A DNA stretch of 64,000 nucleotides from Roseovarius salinarum (lineage in GTDB: Bacteria > Pseudomonadota > Alphaproteobacteria > Rhodobacterales > Rhodobacteraceae). The DNA is taken from NCBI RefSeq assembly GCF_002834145.1, contig NZ_PHNT01000003.1:62247-126246 (forward strand), written 5' to 3'. The notes below the pieces were generated by a model. The model was not told the origin of the DNA. It ran no database searches and saw nothing but the letters and a program-made list of their open reading frames with translations. Made by a program: the position numbers and the translations under genes. Shown piece after piece: positions 1 through 11,758 of the stretch (position 1 is the first letter of the stretch; each line of letters starts with the position of its first letter).

Positions 1-96
1 ATCAAGGAAATGCTGCGCCAGCGCAAGGCGGCCGGGGCCCTGCGGGAAGACGCATTCGACGACATAGAAACGGAACCCGGTTCCCAGGAGGACTGA
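1..96 (+). CDS. rimP: RimP ribosome maturation factor, C-terminal end
   Basis: Only the last 31 residues are in the window; the frame is open from base 1 and stops with TGA at 94-96. The fragment is a basic stretch (KEMLRQRKAAG) followed by an acidic tail, as in the C-terminal extension of alphaproteobacterial RimP. RimP helps 30S subunit maturation. The identification rests mainly on position: rimP directly precedes nusA in this conserved operon. The nusA ribosome-binding site (AGGAGG, 86-91) lies inside the last codons, so the two are translationally close. Confidence 0.75.
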   Translation: MKEMLRQRKAAGALREDAFDDIETEPGSQED

Positions 97-99
97 ACA

Positions 100-1716
100 A
101 TGGCGATCACCTCTGCCAACCAGCTTGAACTTCTGCAGACCGCCGAGGCGGTGGCGCGCGAAAAGATGATCGACCCCGCGCTGGTGGTCGAGGCGATGGA
201 GGACAGCCTCGCCCGGGCCGCCAAGAGCCGCTACGGCTCCGAGATGGACATCCGCGTCTCGATCGACCGCAAGACGGGCCGGGCGACCTTCACCCGCGTG
301 CGCACCGTCGTCGAGGACGACGAGCTGGAAAACCACCAGGCCGAGATGACGGTCGAGCAGGCCAAGCAGTACATGGACGACCCGAAGGTCGGTGACGAGT
401 ACGTCGAGGAAGTCCCCCCCGTCGACATGGGCAGGATCGCCGCGCAGTCAGCCAAGCAGGTCATCCTGCAGAAGGTGCGCGAAGCCGAGCGCGACCGCCA
501 GTACGAGGAGTTCAAGGACCGCATCGGCACGATCATCAACGGTGTCGTCAAGCGCGAGGAATACGGCAACGTCATCGTCGACGTCGGCCGCGGCGAGGCG
601 ATCCTGCGTCGCAACGAGAAGATCGGCCGCGAAAGCTATCGCCCGAACGACCGTATCCGCTGCTACATCAAGGACGTCCGGCGCGAGGCGCGCGGCCCGC
701 AGATCTTCCTGAGCCGCACCGCACCGGAGTTCATGGCCGAGTTGTTCAAGATGGAGGTGCCCGAGATCTACGACGGCATCATCGAGATCAAGGCGGTCGC
801 GCGCGACCCGGGCAGCCGCGCGAAGATCGGCGTCGTCTCCTACGACGGCTCCATAGATCCGGTCGGCGCCTGCGTGGGCATGCGCGGCAGCCGCGTGCAG
901 GCCGTGGTCAACGAGCTTCAGGGCGAAAAGATCGACATCATCCCGTGGAACGAGGACCAGCCGACGTTCCTGGTGAATGCGCTGCAGCCGGCCGAGGTGT
1001 CCAAGGTGGTGCTCGACGAAGAGGCCGAGCGCATCGAGGTCGTCGTCCCCGACGATCAGCTCAGCCTGGCGATCGGGCGCCGCGGGCAGAACGTGCGCCT
1101 GGCCAGCCAGCTCACCGGTCTCGACATCGACATCATGACCGAAACCGAGGATTCCGAGAAGCGCCAGAAAGAGTTCGAGGAGCGCACGAAGCTGTTCATG
1201 GACACGCTCGACCTCGACGAGTTCTTTGCGCAGCTTCTGGTCTCCGAAGGGTTCACCAACCTCGAGGAGGTCGCCTATGTCGACCTCGACGAACTGCTGG
1301 TGATCGACGGTGTCGACGAGGACACCGCCAACGAGCTCCAGGCCCGCGCGCGCGACGTGCTCGAGGCGCAGGCGCGCGAGGCGCTGGAGACGGCGCGCGA
1401 ACTTGGGGTCGAGGACAGCCTGGTTGAATTCGAGGGCCTGACGCCCCAGATGATTCAGGCGCTGGCCGAGGACGGCATCAAGACGCTGGAAGATTTCGCG
1501 ACCTGCGCGGACTGGGAACTCGCCGGCGGCTGGACGACCGTCGATGGTGAGCGCGTCAAGGATGACGGGATCCTGGAACCCTTCGACGTTTCGCTGCGGG
1601 AAGCCCAGGATCTTGTGATGTCGGCCCGTGTCATGCTGGGATGGGTCGATCCCTCCGAGCTGGAGGCCGAGGCTGCGGAAGACGGCGAAGCCACCGCCGA
1701 GGAGGCTGAAGCCTGA
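100..1716 (+). CDS. nusA: Transcription termination/antitermination factor NusA
   Basis: The 538-aa product has the NusA order: an N-terminal RNA-polymerase-binding domain (about 1-125), an S1 RNA-binding domain (about 135-200, with [18 protein letters not shown]), two KH domains (about 200-350, including [15 protein letters not shown] and [18 protein letters not shown]) and a C-terminal part with helix-hairpin repeats and an acidic tail, as in proteobacteria that carry the extra acidic repeats. NusA modulates pausing, termination and antitermination. The ATG at 100 has a strong AGGAGG 9 bases upstream. It is the second gene of rimP-nusA-ylxR-infB. Confidence 0.97.
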   Translation: MAITSANQLELLQTAEAVAREKMIDPALVVEAMEDSLARAAKSRYGSEMDIRVSIDRKTGRATFTRVRTVVEDDELENHQAEMTVEQAKQYMDDPKVGDEYVEEVPPVDMGRIAAQSAKQVILQKVREAERDRQYEEFKDRIGTIINGVVKREEYGNVIVDVGRGEAILRRNEKIGRESYRPNDRIRCYIKDVRREARGPQIFLSRTAPEFMAELFKMEVPEIYDGIIEIKAVARDPGSRAKIGVVSYDGSIDPVGACVGMRGSRVQAVVNELQGEKIDIIPWNEDQPTFLVNALQPAEVSKVVLDEEAERIEVVVPDDQLSLAIGRRGQNVRLASQLTGLDIDIMTETEDSEKRQKEFEERTKLFMDTLDLDEFFAQLLVSEGFTNLEEVAYVDLDELLVIDGVDEDTANELQARARDVLEAQAREALETARELGVEDSLVEFEGLTPQMIQALAEDGIKTLEDFATCADWELAGGWTTVDGERVKDDGILEPFDVSLREAQDLVMSARVMLGWVDPSELEAEAAEDGEATAEEAEA

Positions 1717-1739
1717 TCGCCGACGCCGGGAGTCATAGC

Positions 1740-2372
1740 ATGAGCCGCGGTGGCCGCACGAAGGATCGCAGTACCGGTCCCGAACGCAAGTGCATCGCCA
1801 CCGGCGATGCCCGGCCGAAGACGGGGCTGATCCGGTTCGTCGTTGCGCCCGACGGCCGGATCGCCCCGGATCTCGCCGAGAAGCTGCCGGGGCGGGGAAT
1901 CTGGGTTTCGGCCGACCGGGCCGCGATCGATCGGGCGGTGACCAAGGGCCTGTTCGCGCGGGCGGCGCGCCAGAAGGTCGAGGCGCCCGCCGACCTGGCC
2001 GACCGGGTCGAGGCGCAGCTCGCGCGGCGCGTCGTCGAGTTGATCAGCCTCGCGCGCAAGAGCGGCGAGGCCGTCGCCGGCTACGAGAAGGTCAAGGCCT
2101 TCCTCGATACGGACGCGGCGCAGGTGCTGATTCAGGCCTCGGACGGATCGGCGCGGGGAAAATCGAAGCTGAGCACGCCGTACCGGGGCCGTTTCATCGG
2201 TTGGCTGACGGCAGCGGAGCTCGGCCGGGCCTTCGGGCGGACCACCGCGGTGCATGCGGCACTGGGTGCTGGCGGTTTGGCCCAACGTGTTGTAGAGGAG
2301 GCGGCAAGGTTGCAAGGCCTGCGCGTCTCGGACGGCGGGACGACCCGCCGGAAAGGAAGTAGAACCAGATGA
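1740..2372 (+). CDS. YlxR-type RNA-binding protein with C-terminal L7Ae-like domain
   Basis: The 210-aa protein starts with a YlxR (DUF448) domain, recognisable by the [20 protein letters not shown] segment (about 15-34) and the [13 protein letters not shown] motif. The second half (about 90-185) resembles an L7Ae/L30e-type RNA-binding fold ([21 protein letters not shown]). This two-domain form is common in alphaproteobacteria, whereas in Bacillus the two parts are separate genes (ylxR, ylxQ) at the same operon position. A role in RNA binding or transcription/translation coupling is inferred. Its stop overlaps the infB start (ATGA, 2369-2372). Confidence 0.9.
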   Translation: MSRGGRTKDRSTGPERKCIATGDARPKTGLIRFVVAPDGRIAPDLAEKLPGRGIWVSADRAAIDRAVTKGLFARAARQKVEAPADLADRVEAQLARRVVELISLARKSGEAVAGYEKVKAFLDTDAAQVLIQASDGSARGKSKLSTPYRGRFIGWLTAAELGRAFGRTTAVHAALGAGGLAQRVVEEAARLQGLRVSDGGTTRRKGSRTR

Positions 2373-4843
2373 GCGACAACGACGGAAAGAAGACTTTGGG
2401 TGTGCGTGGCGGTCCTCGCTCGGGGAACGTGAAGCAGAGCTTCAGCCACGGGCGGACCAAGAACGTCGTGGTGGAGACCAAGCGCAAGCGTGTCGTCAAG
2501 CCCAAGCCCGGTACGGGGCAGGGCCAGGGACAGGCGTCGCAGGGCAAATCCGCGGCGTCGTCGTCGGACTCGTCGAAGCGCCCGGCCGGGATCTCGGATG
2601 CCGAGATGGAGCGCCGGATGAAGGCGCTCCAGGCCGCCAAGGCCCGCGAGGCCGAGGAAGCCGAGCGTCGCGCCGAGGAAGAGCGCCAGCGCGAGCAGGA
2701 GCGCCAGCGCCGCCGCGAAGAGGCCGAGGCGCGCGAACGCGAGCAGCGCGAGGCCGAGGAACGTGCAAAAGCCAAGGCCGAGGAAGAAGAGCGCCGCAAG
2801 CGCGAGGCCGAAGCCTCCGCGCAGGAACCGCAGCAATCCGAAACCCAGAAACCCGCCCCGACCAAGCCGGCGCCCGCGCGCAAGCAGGAGAAGGAGCGCG
2901 ACCAGAACCGCGGCAAAGGCAAGGGAAAGGGTGGCGACGGTCGCCGTTCGGGCAAGCTGACCCTGAACCAGGCGCTGTCCGGCGGCGAGGGCGGCCGGCA
3001 GAAATCGCTGGCCGCGATGAAGCGGAAGCAGGAGCGCGCGCGGCAAAAGGCGATGGGCGGATCCGCCGAGCGTGAGAAGATCGTGCGCGAGGTGCAACTT
3101 CCGGAAACGATCGTCGTGTCCGAACTCGCCAACCGCATGGCCGAACGCGTCGGCGACGTCGTCAAGGCGCTGATGCAGAACGGCATGATGGTCACGCAGA
3201 ACCAATCGATCGACGCCGACACGGCCGAACTCATCATCGAGGAATTCGGCCACAAGGTCGTGCGTGTCTCCGACGCGGACGTCGAGGAGGTCATCGACCA
3301 GGTCGAGGACAACCCCGAGGACATGAAGCCGCGTCCGCCCGTCATCACCGTGATGGGCCACGTCGACCACGGCAAGACCTCGCTTCTGGACGCGGTCCGC
3401 AATGCCAAGGTCGTGTCGGGCGAAGCCGGCGGCATCACCCAGCATATCGGCGCCTATCAGGTAGAGACCGATGGCGGGTCCACGCTGACCTTCCTCGACA
3501 CGCCGGGGCACGCCGCCTTCACGTCGATGCGCGCACGGGGCGCGCAGGTCACCGACATCGTGGTGCTGGTCGTCGCGGCCGATGACGCCGTGATGCCGCA
3601 GACGGTGGAGGCCATCAACCACGCCAAGGCGGCCGAAGTGCCGATGATCATCGCCATCAACAAGTGCGACAAGCCCGAAGCGAACCCCGACAAGGTGCGC
3701 ACCGACCTGTTGCAGCACGAGGTCGTGGTCGAATCGATGTCCGGCGACGTTCAGGATGTCGAGGTTTCGGCCCAGTCGGGACAGGGTCTCGACGAGCTTC
3801 TGGAATCGATCGCGTTGCAGGCAGAGATCCTTGAACTCAAGGCCAACCCGGACCGCGTTGCCGAAGGGGCCGTGATCGAGGCGCAGCTGGACGTGGGCCG
3901 CGGCCCGGTGGCCACCGTCCTGGTGCAGAAGGGCACGCTGAAGCGCGGTGACATCTTTGTCGTGGGCGAACAGTGGGGCAAGGTCCGCGCCCTGATGAAC
4001 GACCGCGGTGAACGCGTCGAGGAGGCCGGCCCGTCCGTGCCTGTCGAGGTTCTGGGTCTCAACGGCACGCCCGAGGCGGGCGACGTGCTCAACGTCGTCG
4101 AGACCGAGGCGCAGGCGCGCGAGATCGCCGAATACCGCCAGGAGGCCGCCAAGGACAAGCGTGCCGCCGCCGGCGCCGCGACAACGCTGGAACAGCTCAT
4201 GTCGCAGGCCAAGGAGAACGAGAACGTGGCCGAGTTCCCCATCGTGGTGAAGGCCGACGTCCAGGGCTCGGCCGAGGCGATCGTGCAGGCGATGGAGAAG
4301 ATCGGCAACGATGAGGTGCGCGTGCGCGTGCTTCACTCCGGCGTGGGTGCGATCACGGAATCGGATATCGGCCTTGCCGAAGCCTCGGGCGCCCCGGTGT
4401 TCGGCTTCAACGTCCGCGCCAACGCCCCGGCCCGCAGGAGTGCCAACCAGAAGGGGGTCGAGATCCGATATTACTCGGTCATCTACGACCTGGTCGACGA
4501 CGTGAAGGCGGCCGCCAGCGGTCTGCTGGGCGCGGAGATCCGCGAGAAGTTCATCGGCTATGCGGAGATCAGGGAGGTCTTCAAGGTCTCCGGCGTCGGC
4601 AAGGTCGCCGGCTGCCTGGTCACCGAAGGGATCGCGCGGCGCTCGGCCGGTGTGCGCCTGCTGCGGGACGACGTCGTGGTCCACGAGGGCACGCTGAAGA
4701 CGCTCAAGCGCTTCAAGGACGAGGTAACCGAGGTTCAGTCCGGTCAGGAATGCGGCATGGCGTTCGAGAACTACGAAGACATCCGCAAGGGCGACGTGAT
4801 CGAGATCTTCGAGCGCGAAGAGGTCACGCGTACGCTCGAATGA
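2369..4843 (+). CDS. infB: Translation initiation factor IF-2
   Basis: The 824-aa GTPase delivers initiator fMet-tRNA to the 30S subunit. Residues about 70-200 are a long, highly charged Arg/Glu-rich coiled-coil linker. An IF2_N segment follows (about 245-300), then the G domain with G1 GHVDHGKT at about 330, G3 DTPGHAAF and G4 NKCDKPEA, then the beta-barrel domains and the C-terminal fMet-tRNA-binding domain. The start overlaps the stop of the YlxR gene by four bases, indicating coupled translation. A hairpin at 4869-4899 follows the stop. Confidence 0.98.
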   Translation: MSDNDGKKTLGVRGGPRSGNVKQSFSHGRTKNVVVETKRKRVVKPKPGTGQGQGQASQGKSAASSSDSSKRPAGISDAEMERRMKALQAAKAREAEEAERRAEEERQREQERQRRREEAEAREREQREAEERAKAKAEEEERRKREAEASAQEPQQSETQKPAPTKPAPARKQEKERDQNRGKGKGKGGDGRRSGKLTLNQALSGGEGGRQKSLAAMKRKQERARQKAMGGSAEREKIVREVQLPETIVVSELANRMAERVGDVVKALMQNGMMVTQNQSIDADTAELIIEEFGHKVVRVSDADVEEVIDQVEDNPEDMKPRPPVITVMGHVDHGKTSLLDAVRNAKVVSGEAGGITQHIGAYQVETDGGSTLTFLDTPGHAAFTSMRARGAQVTDIVVLVVAADDAVMPQTVEAINHAKAAEVPMIIAINKCDKPEANPDKVRTDLLQHEVVVESMSGDVQDVEVSAQSGQGLDELLESIALQAEILELKANPDRVAEGAVIEAQLDVGRGPVATVLVQKGTLKRGDIFVVGEQWGKVRALMNDRGERVEEAGPSVPVEVLGLNGTPEAGDVLNVVETEAQAREIAEYRQEAAKDKRAAAGAATTLEQLMSQAKENENVAEFPIVVKADVQGSAEAIVQAMEKIGNDEVRVRVLHSGVGAITESDIGLAEASGAPVFGFNVRANAPARRSANQKGVEIRYYSVIYDLVDDVKAAASGLLGAEIREKFIGYAEIREVFKVSGVGKVAGCLVTEGIARRSAGVRLLRDDVVVHEGTLKTLKRFKDEVTEVQSGQECGMAFENYEDIRKGDVIEIFEREEVTRTLE

Positions 4844-4868
4844 TCTGGTATCGGTTTTTCGGGAATGC

Positions 4869-4899
4869 GAAAGGGGCGGCCCGTCGGGTCGCCCCTTTC
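4869..4899. terminator. Hairpin terminator between infB and the small convergent gene
   Basis: A stem with arms GAAAGGGGCG and CGCCCCTTTC encloses a loop of about 11 bases, 25 bases after the infB stop. On the plus strand the descending arm runs into a short T-containing stretch, but the U tract is weak. The hairpin sits between convergent genes and may serve both directions. Confidence 0.65.
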
Positions 4900-4915
4900 A
4901 TCTTGTGGGGTCGGT

Positions 4916-5050
4916 TCAGGCAGCTTTGGCGACCGGGCGGCCGGCATACACGCGCGGACCCACCCGCACCTGGATCCGGCCATCCGGAAGGGTGCGGACG
5001 AATTCGCCCTGCACCGAGACACAGCTGCCGAGCGTTATTGTTCGAAGCAT
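4916..5050 (-). CDS. Small conserved-looking protein of unknown function (44 aa)
   Basis: The minus-strand frame begins MLRTITLGSCVSVQGEFVR and ends GRPVAKAA; it is 44 codons plus TGA. I recognise no domain, and no function is proposed. Support for it being real: a purine-rich GGGAGA ribosome-binding site sits 8-13 bases before the ATG, the frame fills the space between the infB hairpin and the mutT side, and its short alternating hydrophobic/charged sequence looks like a compact beta protein rather than the Arg/Pro-rich text typical of shadow frames here. I have a vague recollection of similar short proteins next to infB in related genomes, which I cannot verify. Confidence 0.6.
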   Translation of the reverse strand: MLRTITLGSCVSVQGEFVRTLPDGRIQVRVGPRVYAGRPVAKAA

Positions 5051-5163
5051 CGGTCGTTCTCCCGCATCTCTCTCCTGTTCCAGAGATAGGTAGTCTTGGT
5101 AAAAATTCGACTAACCGGCGGGTAACCTTTTCGTCATGGGAACGGGACACAGCGCGAAGGCAG

Positions 5164-5562
5164 TCACAACCAGTCGCGCAGAACAGGGATGAGCGGCAGG
5201 TCGGCCGGCGGCATCGGGTAGGATCGCAGATCGGCGACGCGCACCCATTTGAGCGCCTGCCCCTCGCGCGGCTGCGCCGTGCCCTGCCACTTGCGGCAGG
5301 CGAAAAGCGGCATCAACAGGTGGAAATCCTCGTAGGCATGGCTGGCGAAACTCAGCGGCGCGAGGCAGCTGTCCCAGGTTTCGATCCCCAGCTCTTCATG
5401 CAGTTCGCGGATCAGCGCCGCTTCGGGCGTCTCACCGGGGTCCACCTTGCCGCCGGGAAATTCCCAGAGGCCGGCCATTGTCTTGCCCTCGGGACGCCGG
5501 GTGAGAAGGATCCGGCCTTCGGGATCGATCAGCGCCACGGCCGACACGAGAACGATCTTCAT
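5164..5562 (-). CDS. mutT: MutT: 8-oxo-dGTP diphosphatase (Nudix hydrolase)
   Basis: The 132-aa protein has a complete Nudix box, GGKVDPGETPEAALIRELHEEL, positioned at about 37-59 as in MutT (written here only as its recognisable span; key residues are G, E, R, E, E, E and L). MutT removes 8-oxo-dGTP from the nucleotide pool and prevents A:T to C:G changes. The start overlaps the argJ stop by four bases (5559-5562), the usual argJ-mutT arrangement in Rhodobacteraceae. Substrate specificity within the Nudix family is inferred from similarity and context. Confidence 0.88.
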   Translation of the reverse strand: MKIVLVSAVALIDPEGRILLTRRPEGKTMAGLWEFPGGKVDPGETPEAALIRELHEELGIETWDSCLAPLSFASHAYEDFHLLMPLFACRKWQGTAQPREGQALKWVRVADLRSYPMPPADLPLIPVLRDWL

Positions 5563-6788
5563 GAGCGGTAATCGGCGTTGATATCGATGTAACCGTGGGT
5601 AAGATCGCAGGTCCAGACCAGCGCCGTGCCGCCACCAAGGGCAAGGTCCACGTGAATCGTGATTTCACTGTTCTTCATGTAGGCTGCTGCCTCGGTTTCC
5701 TTATAATCAGGGCTGACCTGTCCATCACATGCCACGAGCTGGTCGCCGAACCAGATCGCCAGCGAATCCCGGTCGGCGCGGGCACCGGACTTGCCAACCG
5801 CCATAACGATACGGCCCCAGTTCGGGTCTTGCCCGGCGATCGCCGTCTTGACCAGCGGCGAATTGGCGATCGCCATGGCGTGGCGGTGCGCGTCGTCATC
5901 GCTGGCCGCGCCGGTAACCGAGACCTCGATGAACTTGGTCGCACCCTCACCGTCGCGCACGACCTGATGGGCGAGGTCGAGCATGACGCGGCGCAAACCC
6001 TCCATGAAGGCCAGACTGTTGTCCGTTACCCGAATCCCCGACGCCCCGGTCGCGGCCACCAGCAGGGTGTCGGAGGTCGAGGTGTCGCTGTCCACGGTGA
6101 TGCAGTTGAAGGTCGACGCGTTGAGCACGGAAACCATCGACTGAAGCTGCGGCTGTTCGATCACCGCGTCGGTGAAGATGTAGACCAGCATGGTCGCCAT
6201 ATCCGGCGCGATCATGCCCGAGCCCTTCGCGATCCCGGCGATATGCACCGTCTGACCGTCCACCGTGACGGTGGTGGTCGCCCCCTTCGGAAAAGTGTCC
6301 GTTGTCGTGATCGCGCGGGCGGCCTCTTCCATGCCGCCGGGTGCCAGCGCAGCGGCCAGCTCTCCCACCTTTCCCGTGATCCTCTCGTACGGCAGCGCCT
6401 CGCCGATCACGCCGGTCGCGCTGGAAAAGACGCGCTCGCCCGGAAGCCGGAGCTGATCGGCGACCGCGCCGGTGATGGCTTGCGTCGCCTGCACGCCCGC
6501 ACGCCCGGTGAAGGCGTTGGCATTGCCGGAGTTGACGATGATCGCGGCACCGGCGGCGCTGTCGCCGCCGATCTTGGCCTGGCAATCCAGCACCGAGGCG
6601 GCACGGGTCGCCGAGCGCGTGAACACCCCCGCCACTGCCGTTCCCGGCGACAGCTTCGCCAGCATGACATCGGGTCGGCCGTGGTAGCGCACGCCGGCCT
6701 CCGCCGTCGCAAGGGTCACGCCGCCAACCTTCGGCATCCGGGGAAATGCCGCCGGGGCGAGCGGCGAGACGATAGGGCGCTTGCCCAT
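5559..6788 (-). CDS. argJ: ArgJ: bifunctional ornithine acetyltransferase / N-acetylglutamate synthase
   Basis: The 409-aa enzyme transfers acetyl groups from acetylornithine to glutamate (cyclic arginine pathway) and can make N-acetylglutamate. The self-cleavage site is visible as KGSGMIAPDMATMLVY: Thr199 would become the N-terminal nucleophile of the beta chain. Other family marks are NSGNANAFTG (about 86-95) and the C-terminal DLTHGYIDINADYRS. It lies two bases downstream of the PPIase gene and overlaps mutT, so the three are probably one transcript. Confidence 0.96.
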   Translation of the reverse strand: MGKRPIVSPLAPAAFPRMPKVGGVTLATAEAGVRYHGRPDVMLAKLSPGTAVAGVFTRSATRAASVLDCQAKIGGDSAAGAAIIVNSGNANAFTGRAGVQATQAITGAVADQLRLPGERVFSSATGVIGEALPYERITGKVGELAAALAPGGMEEAARAITTTDTFPKGATTTVTVDGQTVHIAGIAKGSGMIAPDMATMLVYIFTDAVIEQPQLQSMVSVLNASTFNCITVDSDTSTSDTLLVAATGASGIRVTDNSLAFMEGLRRVMLDLAHQVVRDGEGATKFIEVSVTGAASDDDAHRHAMAIANSPLVKTAIAGQDPNWGRIVMAVGKSGARADRDSLAIWFGDQLVACDGQVSPDYKETEAAAYMKNSEITIHVDLALGGGTALVWTCDLTHGYIDINADYRS

Positions 6789-6790
6789 GT

Positions 6791-7648
6791 TTACTGCTCC
6801 AGAAGCTCGGTGCGGTTGAGCAACGACGGGTCGAATGCGTTCGCCTCCGGGCGGTCGACGTCGGCCGCGTCGGTCAGCTTCTGGACATGTGCGTCGACCG
6901 CAGCCTCGCGCAGTTCCTGCTCGATCTCGCCGCGCACCTCCTCGAGTTCCGGCAGGTCCTTCATCCGCGTGTCGTCCAGGCGGATGACGTGCCAGCCGAA
7001 CTGGGTCTTCACCGGGTCGGACACTTCGCCGGGTTCAAGCGCCATCGCGGCTTCCTCGAAGGATTCGACCATCATGCCCTGGCTGAACCAGCCCAGATCG
7101 CCGCCGTTGGACCCCGACGGGCCGGTCGATTTCTCGCGCGCCAGCTCGGCGAAATCGGCGCCGCCGGCCAGGTCCTCGGCGATCGCCTTCGCCTCGTCCT
7201 CGGATTCGACGAGGATATGCGCGGCCTTGTACTCGCGCTCGGGTTCCGCGTCGGCGTACTTTTCCTCGAAGGCGGCCGCGACGGCTTCCTCGTCCGTGGC
7301 TTCGGCGACGACGTCTTCCAGGGCGTCGCCGGCGATGATGGCGCGGCGCTCGTTCTCGATACGGATCTGCGCGCGCTTCGAGATCTCGCCGTCCGTCGAT
7401 TGCGCCAGGACGGTCTGTTGCACCAGCTGGTCCAGTATGCCGTTGAACAGGACCTTCGCGGGCAACTGGGCGTATTGCTGCGGCAGGCTGGTGCGCAGAG
7501 AGATCATGTGCCCCAGCGTGATCTCGGTGCCGTCCACGGTCGCCACCACGGTTTCGGCCGTGGGGGCATCCTCGGCCGCGGCGGGCAGGCCGAGCGGCGC
7601 GACCGCGAGCAGCGAGATGGCCGAGAGGCGTTTGAGGCGATTGAGCAT
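6791..7648 (-). CDS. Exported parvulin-type peptidyl-prolyl cis-trans isomerase
   Basis: The 285-aa product has an N-terminal signal peptide (basic start MLNRLKRL, hydrophobic core, AAA-E cleavage region near residue 25). A chaperone-like helical region follows, and a parvulin/rotamase domain at about 130-235 (AAHILVESEDEAKAIAEDL; GDLGWFSQGMM; FGWHVIRLDD). It should act in the periplasm on folding of exported or outer-membrane proteins, like SurA or PpiC-type proteins. It is read divergently from secA, a sensible pairing of export and periplasmic folding. The ribosome-binding site AAAGGAA precedes the ATG. Confidence 0.92.
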   Translation of the reverse strand: MLNRLKRLSAISLLAVAPLGLPAAAEDAPTAETVVATVDGTEITLGHMISLRTSLPQQYAQLPAKVLFNGILDQLVQQTVLAQSTDGEISKRAQIRIENERRAIIAGDALEDVVAEATDEEAVAAAFEEKYADAEPEREYKAAHILVESEDEAKAIAEDLAGGADFAELAREKSTGPSGSNGGDLGWFSQGMMVESFEEAAMALEPGEVSDPVKTQFGWHVIRLDDTRMKDLPELEEVRGEIEQELREAAVDAHVQKLTDAADVDRPEANAFDPSLLNRTELLEQ

Positions 7649-7697
7649 TGCGTGTTCCTTTGCGTTTCCTGCTTGGAGCGTCGCGCGGCGCGTGACG

Positions 7698-7726
7698 TTG
7701 ACACTGTCTCGGCGGCCCCTTACATC
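7698..7726 (+). promoter_or_regulatory. Candidate sigma-70 promoter for secA
   Basis: A perfect -35 box TTGACA (7698-7703) is followed after 17 bases by TACATC (7721-7726). The predicted transcript would carry an untranslated leader of about 100 bases before the secA ATG at 7834. SecA expression is leader-controlled in enterobacteria; no SecM-like reading frame was seen here. Confidence 0.6.
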
Positions 7727-7833
7727 GCGAAGGCATCACGACAGGGCCGGCCCGCGCCCCTTGTAGGGCTGCAGGTATTGCGGGGCAAGCGATTGCCTTT
7801 CACGAACAGGCGAAACACCGGAACGGATGGAAC

Positions 7834-10542
<2,709 letters not shown>

Positions 10543-10621
10543 CACCTGCGGCGGACAGGTTTGCCGAATTGTGCCGCGCCGCTGCCACAACACGGCCCGA
10601 ATCGCCCGCTAGCCACGCCCC

Positions 10622-11734
10622 ATGCGGGCACTCGTTCACAGATCACAAATTGCGCGACGGATCATCATCGCCGGCGGCACGCTCGGCATGGCGCTGGGCG
10701 CGGGGTTTCTCATGCAAACGATCCTCGTCGACCGGCCGGCGACATCCCCGGTCGCGACGGCCTCGTCCTCTGTCGTGCCCGTCTCGCGCGATGGCAAGGA
10801 ACAGGCCGCCGGCGCGGGGCAGACGGGACAGAGGGCGCCGACCGGCCAGATGGTCGACGGCGCGGACTTGACCGCGAAGAACCCCGACCTCGACCTTTCG
10901 GATGTCGCCCTGACGTCGGCGCTGCCGGCGCCCCCGGCGGAGGCCCCGATTCCGGGCGGCCCGGACGGCCCGCGCGTGGTGCGGGCCTCGATGGGGGCCG
11001 AGGCGACGACACCCGTGGCGGATGTTCCCGAGGAAAAGCCCTCCGGCCAGTTTCCCTGCGACCTGTCACTCGAGGCCCGCGTCACAGGGGCCGCGATGGT
11101 CGATCTCAGCCTCGGTGCCCCCTGCATGGTCAACCAGAGGGTCACCCTGCACCATCACGGCATGATGATCACCGCTTCGACCGACGAGTCCGGGCAGGCG
11201 GAGCTTCGGGTGCCGGCACTGGCCGAAAACGCGGTCTTCATCGCGTCCTTCCCGGCAGGTGACAGCGCTATCGCCCGGGCCGAGGTGACGTCTCTGGAAT
11301 TCTATGACCGGGTTGTCGTTCAGTGGCAGGAACCGGGCGGACTTCAGGTTCATGCGCTTGAATACGGTGCCGGGTACGGTGAAGACGGCCACGTCTGGAA
11401 CGGCGCGGCACGTGACATTTCCGCGGCTGTCGAGGGCGCTGGCGGGTTTCTTGCCCGGCTGGGCGCCTCCGAGGTGCCCGAAGCGCGGCTTGCGGAGGTC
11501 TACACCTTTCCCTCGGGCACCGCGAAACGTGAGGGTCGCGTGGTCCTTAGCCTCGAAGCCGAAGTGACCCGGGGCAATTGCGGGCGCGATGTGGCCGCTC
11601 AGGCGTTGCAAGTGTTTCGCGGTGCAAAGGCACAGGCGCGCGAGATCGAGCTTGCCATGCCCGATTGTGACGCGGTGGGCGATTTTCTGGTGTTGAAAAA
11701 GGCGCTTGATGACCTGAAGATCGCGCGCAACTGA
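10622..11734 (+). CDS. Uncharacterised membrane-anchored protein
   Basis: I do not recognise a named family. The 370-aa product has a short basic N-terminus, one hydrophobic segment (about 14-34: IIIAGGTLGMALGAGFLMQTI), a low-complexity Ala/Pro/Thr linker to about residue 140, then a compact C-terminal part containing four cysteines (PCDLSLEARV, APCMVNQRV, GNCGRDVAA, PDCDAVG). One membrane anchor with a periplasmic domain is the likely topology. It lies 79 bases after secA and 24 before a PstS/OmpA-type protein, so the two may be co-expressed and act at the envelope. Function is unknown. Confidence 0.82.
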   Translation: MRALVHRSQIARRIIIAGGTLGMALGAGFLMQTILVDRPATSPVATASSSVVPVSRDGKEQAAGAGQTGQRAPTGQMVDGADLTAKNPDLDLSDVALTSALPAPPAEAPIPGGPDGPRVVRASMGAEATTPVADVPEEKPSGQFPCDLSLEARVTGAAMVDLSLGAPCMVNQRVTLHHHGMMITASTDESGQAELRVPALAENAVFIASFPAGDSAIARAEVTSLEFYDRVVVQWQEPGGLQVHALEYGAGYGEDGHVWNGAARDISAAVEGAGGFLARLGASEVPEARLAEVYTFPSGTAKREGRVVLSLEAEVTRGNCGRDVAAQALQVFRGAKAQAREIELAMPDCDAVGDFLVLKKALDDLKIARN

Positions 11735-11758
11735 AGGGTTGCGATCGGGGATCGTTGA

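Noticed and set aside
2132-4684. An 850-codon open frame opposite infB, with similar long antisense frames opposite secA (7720-10593), gltB (37121-41833) and mtgA/queG (42356-45712)
   Set aside because: In GC-rich DNA the antisense frame in phase with a real gene rarely meets stop codons. These frames are His/Leu/Arg-rich, have no family similarity, and each lies over a firmly identified gene.
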